A stretch of DNA of 8,368 bases from Gammaproteobacteria bacterium (lineage in GTDB: Bacteria; Pseudomonadota; Gammaproteobacteria; Steroidobacterales; Steroidobacteraceae): contig VBNY01000077.1 of NCBI GenBank assembly GCA_005877705.1, forward strand, positions 15,718-24,085, written 5' to 3'. Under the pieces are notes generated by a model that worked only from the letters and a program-made list of their open reading frames with translations, was not told where the DNA came from and ran no database searches. This document shows positions 1 to 5,979 of the stretch, piece by piece (the stretch's first letter is position 1; each line of letters starts with the position of its first letter). The position numbers and the translations under genes were made by a program.

Positions 1-26
1 CTGAAGCTGCAGCTGCACTGCAATTT

Positions 27-707
27 TTACATAATCTCCCCTGATGCGGGCATCACCGCGGCTCTGGCGTCGGCCGCCAGAAGCCGCAATCCATGCAGGC
101 GCGCGCGTTCAAGGGCCACACCCTCGCCGGAAGCCGCCGCGAGCAGCAGCGCGCGCCAAACCTTCACGCGCGCCGGCCAACGGGGCTTGAGCCACTCTGG
201 ATGGCGGTCGGCGAGGTCGTGGATCTGGCGCAGGGTGCAGGCGCTGATAGCGTGCGTGCAATGCGCCGGCATGCCGAGAATAACGCGCGCATCGGCGTTG
301 TGGGTACGTGCTAGGTACCACGCATAGGTAAACACGAGGCGCGCGACGCCGGGCGCACGCCCGACCGTGAAGAATCCGATGTAGGAGAACAGCTCCCGAT
401 CGCCTACGTGATGAGCCGCGGCGGCATGCCACCGGTGCGGGTCGGCAAACCCGGCATCGACGAGCAGATACGGACAGGCGGCCGCACGGCGCCGGGCGCC
501 CGCATCGAGCGTGCGCCACAGCTCGCCGATCTGCCGCAACAGCAGATTGGTTTGCGCCGCGCGCACCTCGGCCTGCTCCGCGAACAGCTCCAGGCACTGC
601 TCATTCAACTCCACCAGCGACTCGAACGTCTCGGTCCGCAACCACGATGCCGCAAGCCCGGACTGTTCACCTTCAGCCCCTGCTTCCATCTCGCAACGCA
701 ATAGCAT
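27..707 (-). CDS. FlhD-like protein with N-terminal extension (putative partner of the divergent FlhC-like regulator)
   Basis: The product is 226 aa and has no signal peptide or clear membrane span, so it is probably cytoplasmic. The start at 707 is chosen because a strong ribosome site, GGGAGGAG (complement of 714-721), lies 6 nt upstream; the open frame continues further but that part runs through the divergent promoter region. Residues 1-115 match nothing I can name; they include a helical, charged stretch (about 29-68) and a CPYLLVDAGFADP segment (78-89). Residues 121-177 align without gaps to my recollection of the E. coli FlhD core. Shared positions are A129, L132, A138, A140, L144-G145, A156, T158-L159, Q161, L165-A166 and R176, with conservative matches at M146 and W177. 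FlhD is normally about 116-119 aa, so this would be an FlhD domain with a new N-terminal half and a tail after residue 190. Family knowledge: FlhD4C2 activates transcription with sigma-70. The assignment is inferred from a weak match, supported by the neighbour; otherwise it is a conserved hypothetical protein. Confidence 0.6.
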   Translation of the reverse strand: MLLRCEMEAGAEGEQSGLAASWLRTETFESLVELNEQCLELFAEQAEVRAAQTNLLLRQIGELWRTLDAGARRRAAACPYLLVDAGFADPHRWHAAAAHHVGDRELFSYIGFFTVGRAPGVARLVFTYAWYLARTHNADARVILGMPAHCTHAISACTLRQIHDLADRHPEWLKPRWPARVKVWRALLLAAASGEGVALERARLHGLRLLAADARAAVMPASGEIM

Positions 708-713
708 GAGCGG

Positions 714-721
714 CTCCTCCC
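714..721 (-). promoter_or_regulatory. Shine-Dalgarno site of the FlhD-like gene
   Basis: Read on the minus strand this is GGGAGGAG, 6 nt before the ATG at 707-705. It is the strongest ribosome-binding site in the window. It fixes the start at 707 rather than any of the upstream in-frame codons, which would place the protein start inside the divergent neighbour. Confidence 0.8.
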
Positions 722-776
722 TTGACTCCTGCTCCCGGAGCCTATGGTAGCGAACTGCGCTCGCGCCGCGTGCGGC

Positions 777-828
777 AATTTGGTATTTTTTCACCAAATT
801 TGCACTGCGGTTTTTTGGTAATTTCACC
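777..828. promoter_or_regulatory. AT-rich divergent control region with a perfect dyad and a related second half-conserved copy
   Basis: The intergenic region 708-869 separates two divergent genes. Positions 777-784 (AATTTGGT) and 793-800 (ACCAAATT) form a perfect 8-bp inverted repeat with an 8-nt spacer. A second, related element at 813-828 (TTTTGGTAATTTCACC) repeats the TTGGTA...TTTCACC pattern with a spacer two bases shorter; the two centres are about 34 bp apart, roughly three helical turns. The block is strikingly T/A-rich against GC-rich flanks. It is a plausible operator, perhaps for the FlhD/FlhC-like products themselves, and may overlap both promoters. I could not identify convincing -35/-10 pairs on either strand. 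It does not resemble the enteric FlhDC box as I remember it. Confidence 0.55.
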
Positions 829-857
829 CCCAGAGGCTCCTCCACAGCGCCCACACC

Positions 858-865
858 GGGGAGAG
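858..865 (+). promoter_or_regulatory. Shine-Dalgarno site of the FlhC-like gene
   Basis: GGGGAGAG lies 4 nt before the ATG at 870. It supports that start, and residues matching the FlhC family begin shortly after it. Confidence 0.65.
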
Positions 866-869
866 CACC

Positions 870-1424
870 ATGCGCATCTCGGACGATCGCTACAGCCGCG
901 AGCGGCTGCGCCTCGAGCTTGCTCTGCGCTTCCTGCGCCACGAGGCACGCACCCAGACCATTCGCACGTGGACCGGACTCAGCGACGACCGGATACGCAA
1001 GCTGTACCGCTCCTACATGAGCCATGCGCCGAGCTACCTGCCGCGTCACCGCGGCAAGTCGCCCCAACAGATCGCCTACTTCACCCGCTCGTTGCGCGTG
1101 CAACAGGAGACGGCGGTGCTCGCGAGCCTGTTGTCCCTGCTGGGCGTCCTGCCGCTACGCCCGGCGACGGAGGCGAGCCAGGGGCTGCCCGGCGTGGCGC
1201 GAGGCGAGCTGCTGTGCCAGGCGTTCGAGATCTATCGGGCGCTGATTCCGGCCTCGCAGATCTCGTTCGAGCACACGGTCTTTCTGACGATAGCGCTGGC
1301 CCGCGGAGACCAGCTGAGGCTCGGCGGTTGCGCCGACTGCGGCTGCCTCGTGGTCGTCGAGCGCTATCCGGTGCGCGACAAGCGCTGCCATTACTGCGTA
1401 AGCCCGTCGGAGCCGCTAAGGTAA
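870..1424 (+). CDS. FlhC-family transcriptional regulator
   Basis: The product is 184 aa, close to the 192 aa of E. coli FlhC. Residues 12-49 match the FlhC N-terminal region (a LELALRFL helix, then LSDDRIRKLYRSY), which is the likely helix-turn-helix-like DNA-contact segment. Residues 61-92 match the central helical part and 112-145 the next helices. The C-terminal cysteines C154, C157, C159, C173 and C176 correspond to the four-cysteine zinc site of FlhC (CxxC...CxxC), with one extra Cys at 159. About ten residues are inserted near 98-112 relative to the E. coli protein, and the family's basic C-terminal tail is missing. Family knowledge: FlhC binds DNA in a complex with FlhD and activates flagellar class II genes. 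Here the FlhD-like candidate is divergent, not upstream in the same operon, and no flagellar gene is near. The stop is 4 nt before the SRAP gene, so the two are probably co-transcribed. Targets are unknown. Confidence 0.82.
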   Translation: MRISDDRYSRERLRLELALRFLRHEARTQTIRTWTGLSDDRIRKLYRSYMSHAPSYLPRHRGKSPQQIAYFTRSLRVQQETAVLASLLSLLGVLPLRPATEASQGLPGVARGELLCQAFEIYRALIPASQISFEHTVFLTIALARGDQLRLGGCADCGCLVVVERYPVRDKRCHYCVSPSEPLR

Positions 1425-1428
1425 GCTG

Positions 1429-2115
1429 GTGTGCGGCCGGTACATCCTCGCGCAGGAAGCCAAGCTCAGCCGGGCCATGCAGCTCGGCCGGATCCGCTGG
1501 CACTTCGAGATGAGCTACAACGTCGCACCGACGCAGGCAGTGCCCGTCGTGCGATTCGCGCACGGCGAGCGCGAGGGCGTGATGATGCGCTGGGGGCTGA
1601 TTCCCTTCGTGGCGCAGGGGGTGCCGCCCCGGTACTCGACGATCAACGCGACCATCGAGAGGCTCGAGACCGGCGCCATCTGGCGCGGACCCTGGAAGCG
1701 CGGCCAACGCTGCATCATGCCGGCAGCCGGATTCTACGAATGGCATGTGAATGACGCCGGTCAAAAGCACCCGTATTTCATTCACCTTGCCGACCAGGAG
1801 GTATTCGGGTTCGCCGCGCTATGGGAGCGGAGCTTCCCGCCCGCTGCGCCGATGATCGAAAGCTGCACCCTCATCACTGTGCCCGGCAACGATCTGCTGC
1901 GCGAGATCCACAACACGGGCGCCCACCCACATCGCATGCCGGCGATCCTCGCGCCGGCGGACTACGACGCCTGGCTGCACGGCGCTGAGGCCGATGCAAA
2001 AGCCGCCTTGCGGCAGTATCCGTCAGACGTGATGACCGCTCACCAAGTCAGCACACGTGTCAACAGCGCGGCGAACAACGATCCGGAGTTGATTCAGCCG
2101 CTGGGCACCGGCTAA
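1429..2115 (+). CDS. SRAP-domain abasic-site DNA-protein crosslink protein (YedK/HMCES family)
   Basis: The product is 228 aa, the usual size for bacterial SRAP proteins. It starts MCGRY at a GTG codon; family knowledge says the initiator Met is removed and Cys2 forms a stable thiazolidine crosslink with abasic sites in single-stranded DNA, shielding them from strand breakage. This chemistry fixes the start, because any upstream start would bury Cys2. Other visible family motifs are YNVAPTQ (30-36), RWGLIP (54-59), the active-site Asn in INATIE (N73), GFYEW with Glu104, and the catalytic His region IHNTG...HPHRMP (H161, with H168 nearby). An AAGG ribosome site at 1418-1421 overlaps the stop of the FlhC-like gene, which suggests translational coupling. 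A hairpin follows the stop. The protein acts on the chromosome and is likely constitutive. The family is certain; orthology to E. coli yedK is not proven. Confidence 0.95.
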   Translation: MCGRYILAQEAKLSRAMQLGRIRWHFEMSYNVAPTQAVPVVRFAHGEREGVMMRWGLIPFVAQGVPPRYSTINATIERLETGAIWRGPWKRGQRCIMPAAGFYEWHVNDAGQKHPYFIHLADQEVFGFAALWERSFPPAAPMIESCTLITVPGNDLLREIHNTGAHPHRMPAILAPADYDAWLHGAEADAKAALRQYPSDVMTAHQVSTRVNSAANNDPELIQPLGTG

Positions 2116-2119
2116 GAGG

Positions 2120-2152
2120 CGCGCAAACCGCAGCGGCGGTAAGTGCGCGTTT
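2120..2152 (+). terminator. Probable intrinsic terminator after the SRAP gene
   Basis: Five bases after the SRAP stop, CGCGCA (2120-2125) pairs with TGCGCG (2144-2149), and inside it ACCGC (2127-2131) pairs with GCGGT (2136-2140). The loop is four bases and a small internal bulge (1 nt against 3 nt) separates the stems. TTT followed by a mixed T-containing stretch comes next. The U-tract is weak, so termination may be partial. It would separate the FlhC-like/SRAP unit from nudC. Confidence 0.5.
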
Positions 2153-2205
2153 CTGATTGTGTGACGCGCGCCGGACATCGCTGGATAAGCGCGCTGCAGC
2201 CGCGC

Positions 2206-2214
2206 TGCTACAAT
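2206..2214 (+). promoter_or_regulatory. Extended -10 promoter element for nudC
   Basis: TGCTACAAT is an extended -10 (TGn plus TACAAT). The expected transcription start is about 2221, giving a leader of roughly 26 nt to the ATG at 2247. No good -35 is seen at the normal distance, which fits an extended -10 promoter. The position also argues against the upstream in-frame TTG at 2157 as the nudC start. Confidence 0.5.
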
Positions 2215-2246
2215 CCCGCGCCTCTACGGCTTTAGCGGCTGCGCTC

Positions 2247-3146
2247 ATGGATCACGACCGGCAAAATTTCTTCTCGGGTCCGTACATCGACCGACGGGCC
2301 GAAGTACGCGATGACGCCGGCTGGCTCGAGGCTGCGCTGGCGGACCCGGCGACCACGTTCCTGCTGGGGCGCGGGACGACACACCTGCTGTACGCTGATC
2401 CGCAACCTCGTATCGCCTTTCTCACGCGCGAGCATCCGGCCGTCCGCGCGGCCGATGCGCGCCAGTTCGTGCTGCTGGGATGGTTTCGAGACGCGCGCTG
2501 CGTACTCATCGATCTCGAGCCGGACTGGTCCGAGGCGCTGCCTGCGGGGACCAGCTTCCAGGAGCTGCGGCCGCTGTCCCCGTTGCTGCGGGGGGACGAG
2601 GCGGGCCTGCTTGCCTACGCGCGCGCGCTGTCGATCTGGCGCACGCGCCAGCGCTACTGCGGCGCCTGCGGCTCGCTCACGGTCCCGGAACGGGCCGGAC
2701 ATTGCATGCGCTGCACGAATGAGAGCTGCCGTCACGAATTCTTCCCGCGTCTCGATCCGGCCATCATCGTGCTCGTGACGGACGGCGAGCGTGCGTTGCT
2801 CGGCCGCCAGGGGAGCTGGGTCGCCGGCCGCTATTCGACCATTGCGGGCTTCGTCGAGCCCGGCGAAAGCCTGGAGGATGCGGTCGTGCGCGAAGTCGTC
2901 GAGGAAACGGGGGTGCACGTCGCCGGCGTGCGCTACGACTCGTCCCAACCGTGGCCGTTTCCATCTTCGCTCATGATCGGCTTCCAGGCGCGCGCGCGGT
3001 CCGGCAGCCCGGTGCGGCTCGGCGGTGAGCTGGAGGACGCGCGCTGGTTCACGCGCGAGCAGATCAGGTCGGGCGAGCCGATTTTGCCGCCGTCGCACTC
3101 CATCTCGTATCGTCTGATCTCGACGTGGCTCGCTGCAGCGGGCTGA
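2247..3146 (+). CDS. nudC: NADH pyrophosphatase / NAD-cap RNA decapping enzyme NudC
   Basis: The product is 299 aa; E. coli NudC is 257 aa, but longer N-terminal domains are common in other proteobacteria. Family knowledge: it hydrolyses NADH to NMNH and AMP and removes the NAD cap from RNA 5' ends, as a cytoplasmic Mg/Mn-dependent dimer. Domains: an N-terminal beta-rich domain (about 1-130); a zinc ribbon with C138xxC141 and C156xxxxC161 (C153 is an extra Cys next to it); the Nudix domain with the full box at 201-223 (G201, E207, R215-E216, E219-E220, G222); and the NudC-specific SQPWPFP motif at 233-239, which sets NAD(H) preference. All key residues are present. The start at 2247 is chosen over a TTG at 2157 because the -10 element lies between them. 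No clear Shine-Dalgarno is visible. The NRDE gene follows after 12 nt, probably in the same transcript. Confidence 0.95.
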   Translation: MDHDRQNFFSGPYIDRRAEVRDDAGWLEAALADPATTFLLGRGTTHLLYADPQPRIAFLTREHPAVRAADARQFVLLGWFRDARCVLIDLEPDWSEALPAGTSFQELRPLSPLLRGDEAGLLAYARALSIWRTRQRYCGACGSLTVPERAGHCMRCTNESCRHEFFPRLDPAIIVLVTDGERALLGRQGSWVAGRYSTIAGFVEPGESLEDAVVREVVEETGVHVAGVRYDSSQPWPFPSSLMIGFQARARSGSPVRLGGELEDARWFTREQIRSGEPILPPSHSISYRLISTWLAAAG

Positions 3147-3158
3147 CCCCATAAGAGT

Positions 3159-3941
3159 ATGTGTCTGCTCGTGCTCGCCTGGCAGGTCCATCCCCGCTAC
3201 CGTCTCGTAGTGGCCGCCAACCGTGACGAGTTTCACGAGCGCCCGGCGGCGCCGCTGGCGAAGTGGCCGGCGCCGCACGACATTCTCGCGGGCCGCGACC
3301 TGCGGGCGCAGGGAACCTGGCTCGGCGTGGATCGTCAGCGGCGCTTCGGCGTCGTGACGAACTTCCGCGAGCTGCAGCGGCCGCGGCCGGACGCGCCGTC
3401 GCGCGGCAGCCTGACTCCGCAGTACCTGAGCGCCCCGGGGAAACCCGCGGAATTCCTCGCCGCCCTCGAAACACAGGCGTCCGCCTACTCCGGCTTCAAT
3501 CTGCTGCTCGCCGACCGGGACTCACTCAGCTACGCCTCGAACCGTGCCGAACGGTTTGCGCGCCCGTTGCCGCCGGCAGTGTACGGGCTGTCCAACGAGT
3601 TTCTCGACACTCCCTGGCCGAAGCTGCGTCGCGTGCGGCGCCGGTTCGAGGGCTGGTTGAGGGACTCCGGCACTGCTTCGCCGGAGGGATTGTTTGCCAT
3701 CCTCGACGACCGCGCCACCGCCTCGCCGGACGAGGAGCTGCCGCAGACTGGCCTGTCGCCCGAGTGGGAACGGGTGCTGTCCGCGCCGTTCGTATTGCAC
3801 GCGGAATATGGCACGAGGTGCTCGACTGTGCTGCTGCTCGAGACCTCGGGCGCCCTGTACCTGGCCGAGCGGCGCTTCGACTCGCGTGGCTTGGCGCAGG
3901 GAGAAACTGAATTCCGGCTGAAGCCTTCCACGTGGCCCTGA
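3159..3941 (+). CDS. NRDE/TANGO2-family protein
   Basis: The product is 260 aa, the usual family length. It begins MC, with Cys2 directly after the initiator as in the family, and carries the defining NRDE motif at 21-24 (AANRDEFHERP context). Further family motifs are AGRDLRAQGTWLGV (44-57), VTNFRE (66-71), SRG (81-83), FNLLLAD (113-119), YGLSN (142-146), DTPWPK (150-155) and YGTRCST (217-223) near the C terminus. The fold is thought to be Ntn-hydrolase-like. Human TANGO2 has been linked to heme or acyl-CoA/lipid handling, and the bacterial role is unsettled, so no reaction is assigned. There is no signal peptide, so it is probably cytoplasmic. It lies 12 nt after nudC with only a poor ribosome site, consistent with translation coupled to nudC. 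No functional link to NudC is established. Confidence 0.93.
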   Translation: MCLLVLAWQVHPRYRLVVAANRDEFHERPAAPLAKWPAPHDILAGRDLRAQGTWLGVDRQRRFGVVTNFRELQRPRPDAPSRGSLTPQYLSAPGKPAEFLAALETQASAYSGFNLLLADRDSLSYASNRAERFARPLPPAVYGLSNEFLDTPWPKLRRVRRRFEGWLRDSGTASPEGLFAILDDRATASPDEELPQTGLSPEWERVLSAPFVLHAEYGTRCSTVLLLETSGALYLAERRFDSRGLAQGETEFRLKPSTWP

Positions 3942-4103
3942 GGCGGCGCCGCTGCCCTCGAGTGCTGGGGCGACTGACCGGCCTCGGCCGCAAGCGCCGT
4001 GCGTGGAACCCAAGCCGTCGGTGCCGACTCTGATGAATAGCTTCGAGCGCGTCCCGCGGCGAGGCTCTAGAATCCTCAGGCTTTCGCAACTTCGCACCTC
4101 TAG
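3942..4103. other. Intergenic region between the NRDE gene and tamA
   Basis: This 162-bp spacer holds no open frame that I can support. It contains a short GC-rich self-complementary run just after the NRDE stop, without a T-tract, and a small GTCG-GTGC-CGAC hairpin at 4017-4028 that is also not followed by T residues. Neither qualifies as an intrinsic terminator. The tamA promoter candidate lies at its 3' end. Confidence 0.5.
4068..4073 (+). promoter_or_regulatory. Candidate -10 box for tamA
   Basis: TAGAAT differs from the consensus at one position and lies 30 nt before the tamA ATG, predicting a start near 4080 and a leader of about 24 nt. No convincing -35 is seen at 16-18 nt spacing, so the call is tentative. 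Confidence 0.4.
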
Positions 4104-5963
4104 ATGGCGCACAGCAATCCCTTTCCGCGGGCTCGACGGCACAGCCGAGCCTCGATAGTTACCGTGTGCCTGATTGCCTGCCCGCTGGCCCGTGCGAACA
4201 TCAACGTCGAGGTCCGAGGAGTCAACGAGCAACTGCGCGCCAACGTGCTCGCGTACCTGAGCGCCGAACGCTACAAGCGCACCGAGCCGAGCGCCGATAC
4301 GATCGAGCGGCTGCATGACCGCGTCGAGCGCGAAGTGCAGTCCGCCCTGAAACCCTTCGGCTACTACGAGCCGCAGGTGCGCTCCGAGGTGAGCAATGTC
4401 GGGCACGGCGACTGGCGGCTCACGATAGACATCAACCCCGGCACACCGGTGCTGATCGACAAGCTCGACGTGCAGGTCCACGGGCCGGGACAAAGCGATC
4501 GCCTGTTCCGGCGCATCATCGCCAATCTGCCGCTGCGTCCCGGTGATCGCCTGAGTCACGCGGCCTACGAAGCCATCAAGAACGATCTGCAAAGAACCGC
4601 CGCGACGTACGGTTACCTCGACGCGCGCCTCACGCGTAACGAGTTGGTGGTTGATCCGCCCAACCATAAGGCGAGCGCGGCGCTCGAGATGGACACCGGC
4701 GAGCGCTACCACTTCGGGGCGACCAGCATCGAGCAGACGGCGGTCGCCGATGCGTTGGTGCGCCGCTACCTGCGCTACAGCGAGGGCGATCCGTTCGACC
4801 TGACACAGATCCTGCGCACGCAGTTCGCACTCGATGACGCGCAATATTTCAGCAACCTGGAAGTGCTGCCCGGCGAGCCCGACCGCGCAGCGCACGTGGT
4901 GCCGGTGAGCATTCGCGCCGACCCGAGCCGGCGCAACCACTATTCGTTCGCCGCCGGCTACGCCACCGACACCGGCCCGCGCGGCACACTGGGGTGGGAG
5001 GACCGTCGCATCAATTCCCACGGGCATCGCTTCAACATGTTGTTGCAGGCTGCGCAGGTGACCAAGTACAGCCTGCAGAGCCGCTACCTGGTGCCGATCG
5101 GCGATCCGGCGGTCGAGAATCTGACATTGGCGAGCACGGTCGAGCAGCGTCAGCTCGCCGACGTCACGACGAGGACCCTGTCGCTCGGGCCGAGCGTCAC
5201 GAAAGTCGACAGCAACTGGCAGCACGTGTGGACGGTCACCGGCATGCGCACCACCGGCGAGTCCGCGGCTGGGACCAACACTCATCGTCTGCTGGTGCCC
5301 AGCGTGGACCTGGCCTCCGTGCCCAAGGGTTATCTCGGCGAGCCGATCTTCCAGCATCCTTTCTTTGCCGAGCTGCGCGGCTCGCACAGCGTGTTCGGCT
5401 CGGATTCCAACTTCATCCAGCTGCACGTGCAGGCCGAGCGCGTGTTTCACCTGGCAAGCGGTTGGCATCTGCTGCTGCGCGATGAGGTGGGCGCGAGCCT
5501 GGTGTCGCGCTTCAGCCAGCTGCCGGAAGTGATGCGCTTCTTCGCGGGCGGTGACAACAGCGTGCGCGGTTTCGCGTACAACGATCTGTCGCCGACTCAG
5601 GATGTCGTTCACCTGCTGTGCGCGCGGCTCCACGACATCCGCGCCCCCGACAGCCAGTGCCTGACCGTGGTTCAGAGCGTCAAGGTCGGCGGCAAGGATC
5701 TGATCACCGGTACCGTCGAGGTGGTCCGCGACCTGCCGAACAACTTCGGCATCGCGACGTTCTTCGACTATGGCAACGCGTTCGACCATCTGGGCGGTCG
5801 CATTGGCAACGAGTGGGAAATACTCGGCGTGCCGCTCGAGTACTCGGTCGGCATCGGATTTCGCGTGCGCCTGCCGGTGGTGACCTTAGGTGTAGACGTG
5901 GCGCAGCCGCTGTCGCGCAACACGAGCCCGCGCCTGCACATCAACTTCTCGCCGAAGCTGTAA
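4104..5963 (+). CDS. tamA: Translocation and assembly module outer-membrane protein TamA (Omp85 family)
   Basis: The product is 619 aa; E. coli TamA is about 577 aa. Residues 1-31 are a signal peptide (basic RARRHSR, then a hydrophobic stretch) with likely cleavage after ALA-type ARA at 31. Three POTRA domains follow at about 33-112, 113-190 and 199-271, with the family pattern of FGYYEP (85-90) and YGYLDAR (169-175). Residues 275-619 form the 16-strand Omp85 barrel; the diagnostic VRGF of loop L6 is at 487-490 in GGDNSVRGFAYNDLSP, and FFDYGNAF (553-560) follows. Family knowledge: with TamB it helps insert outer-membrane proteins and is implicated in phospholipid transport. Three POTRAs (not five) and tamB downstream favour TamA over BamA. 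Odd points: an insertion after the L6 motif containing C506 and C519, a C-terminal Leu instead of the usual aromatic residue, and a lipobox-like LIAC (23-26) in the signal peptide. No Shine-Dalgarno is evident. Confidence 0.94.
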   Translation: MAHSNPFPRARRHSRASIVTVCLIACPLARANINVEVRGVNEQLRANVLAYLSAERYKRTEPSADTIERLHDRVEREVQSALKPFGYYEPQVRSEVSNVGHGDWRLTIDINPGTPVLIDKLDVQVHGPGQSDRLFRRIIANLPLRPGDRLSHAAYEAIKNDLQRTAATYGYLDARLTRNELVVDPPNHKASAALEMDTGERYHFGATSIEQTAVADALVRRYLRYSEGDPFDLTQILRTQFALDDAQYFSNLEVLPGEPDRAAHVVPVSIRADPSRRNHYSFAAGYATDTGPRGTLGWEDRRINSHGHRFNMLLQAAQVTKYSLQSRYLVPIGDPAVENLTLASTVEQRQLADVTTRTLSLGPSVTKVDSNWQHVWTVTGMRTTGESAAGTNTHRLLVPSVDLASVPKGYLGEPIFQHPFFAELRGSHSVFGSDSNFIQLHVQAERVFHLASGWHLLLRDEVGASLVSRFSQLPEVMRFFAGGDNSVRGFAYNDLSPTQDVVHLLCARLHDIRAPDSQCLTVVQSVKVGGKDLITGTVEVVRDLPNNFGIATFFDYGNAFDHLGGRIGNEWEILGVPLEYSVGIGFRVRLPVVTLGVDVAQPLSRNTSPRLHINFSPKL

Positions 5964-5973
5964 GCTGCAGCTT
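5962..5973. repeat. 12-bp perfect palindrome at the tamA/tamB junction
   Basis: AAGCTGCAGCTT overlaps the tamA stop codon (5961-5963) and ends 6 nt before the tamB ATG. Eleven of its bases recur at 4-14, just outside the 3' end of the FlhD-like gene. It occupies the place where the tamB ribosome site would be expected. Whether it has any role is unknown; chance is possible in a sequence rich in GCTGC. Confidence 0.35.
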
Positions 5974-5979
5974 GAGCCC

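Noticed and set aside
777..828. The dyad region as a canonical FlhDC box or a sigma-54 promoter
   Set aside because: It does not fit the enteric FlhDC box pattern as I remember it, and there is no GG-N10-GC sigma-54 signature; it is kept only as an unassigned operator candidate.
708..1103. Upstream extension of the FlhD-like gene to a start at 1103
   Set aside because: It would run antisense through the FlhC-like gene and the control region; the strong Shine-Dalgarno at 714-721 places the start at 707.
722..1513. A 263-codon plus-strand frame overlapping the FlhC-like and SRAP genes
   Set aside because: It is Pro/Arg/Ala-rich with no motif, begins within the divergent promoter and conflicts with two well-supported genes in other frames.
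2157..2246. N-terminal extension of NudC from a TTG codon at 2157
   Set aside because: The -10 element at 2206-2214 lies downstream of this codon, and the added residues are Ala/Arg-rich without family similarity.
2232..3278. A 348-codon minus-strand frame opposite nudC
   Set aside because: It lies across the complete NudC coding sequence; its composition is Arg-rich and without domains.
3942..3965. Possible terminator after the NRDE gene
   Set aside because: There is a short GC-rich self-complementary run but no adequate loop and no T-tract.
3522..5789. A 755-codon open frame on the minus strand, opposite the NRDE gene and tamA
   Set aside because: It covers two genes with full family motifs on the plus strand. 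The translation is Arg/Ala/His/Gln-rich with no recognisable motif, as expected for an antisense frame in high-GC DNA.
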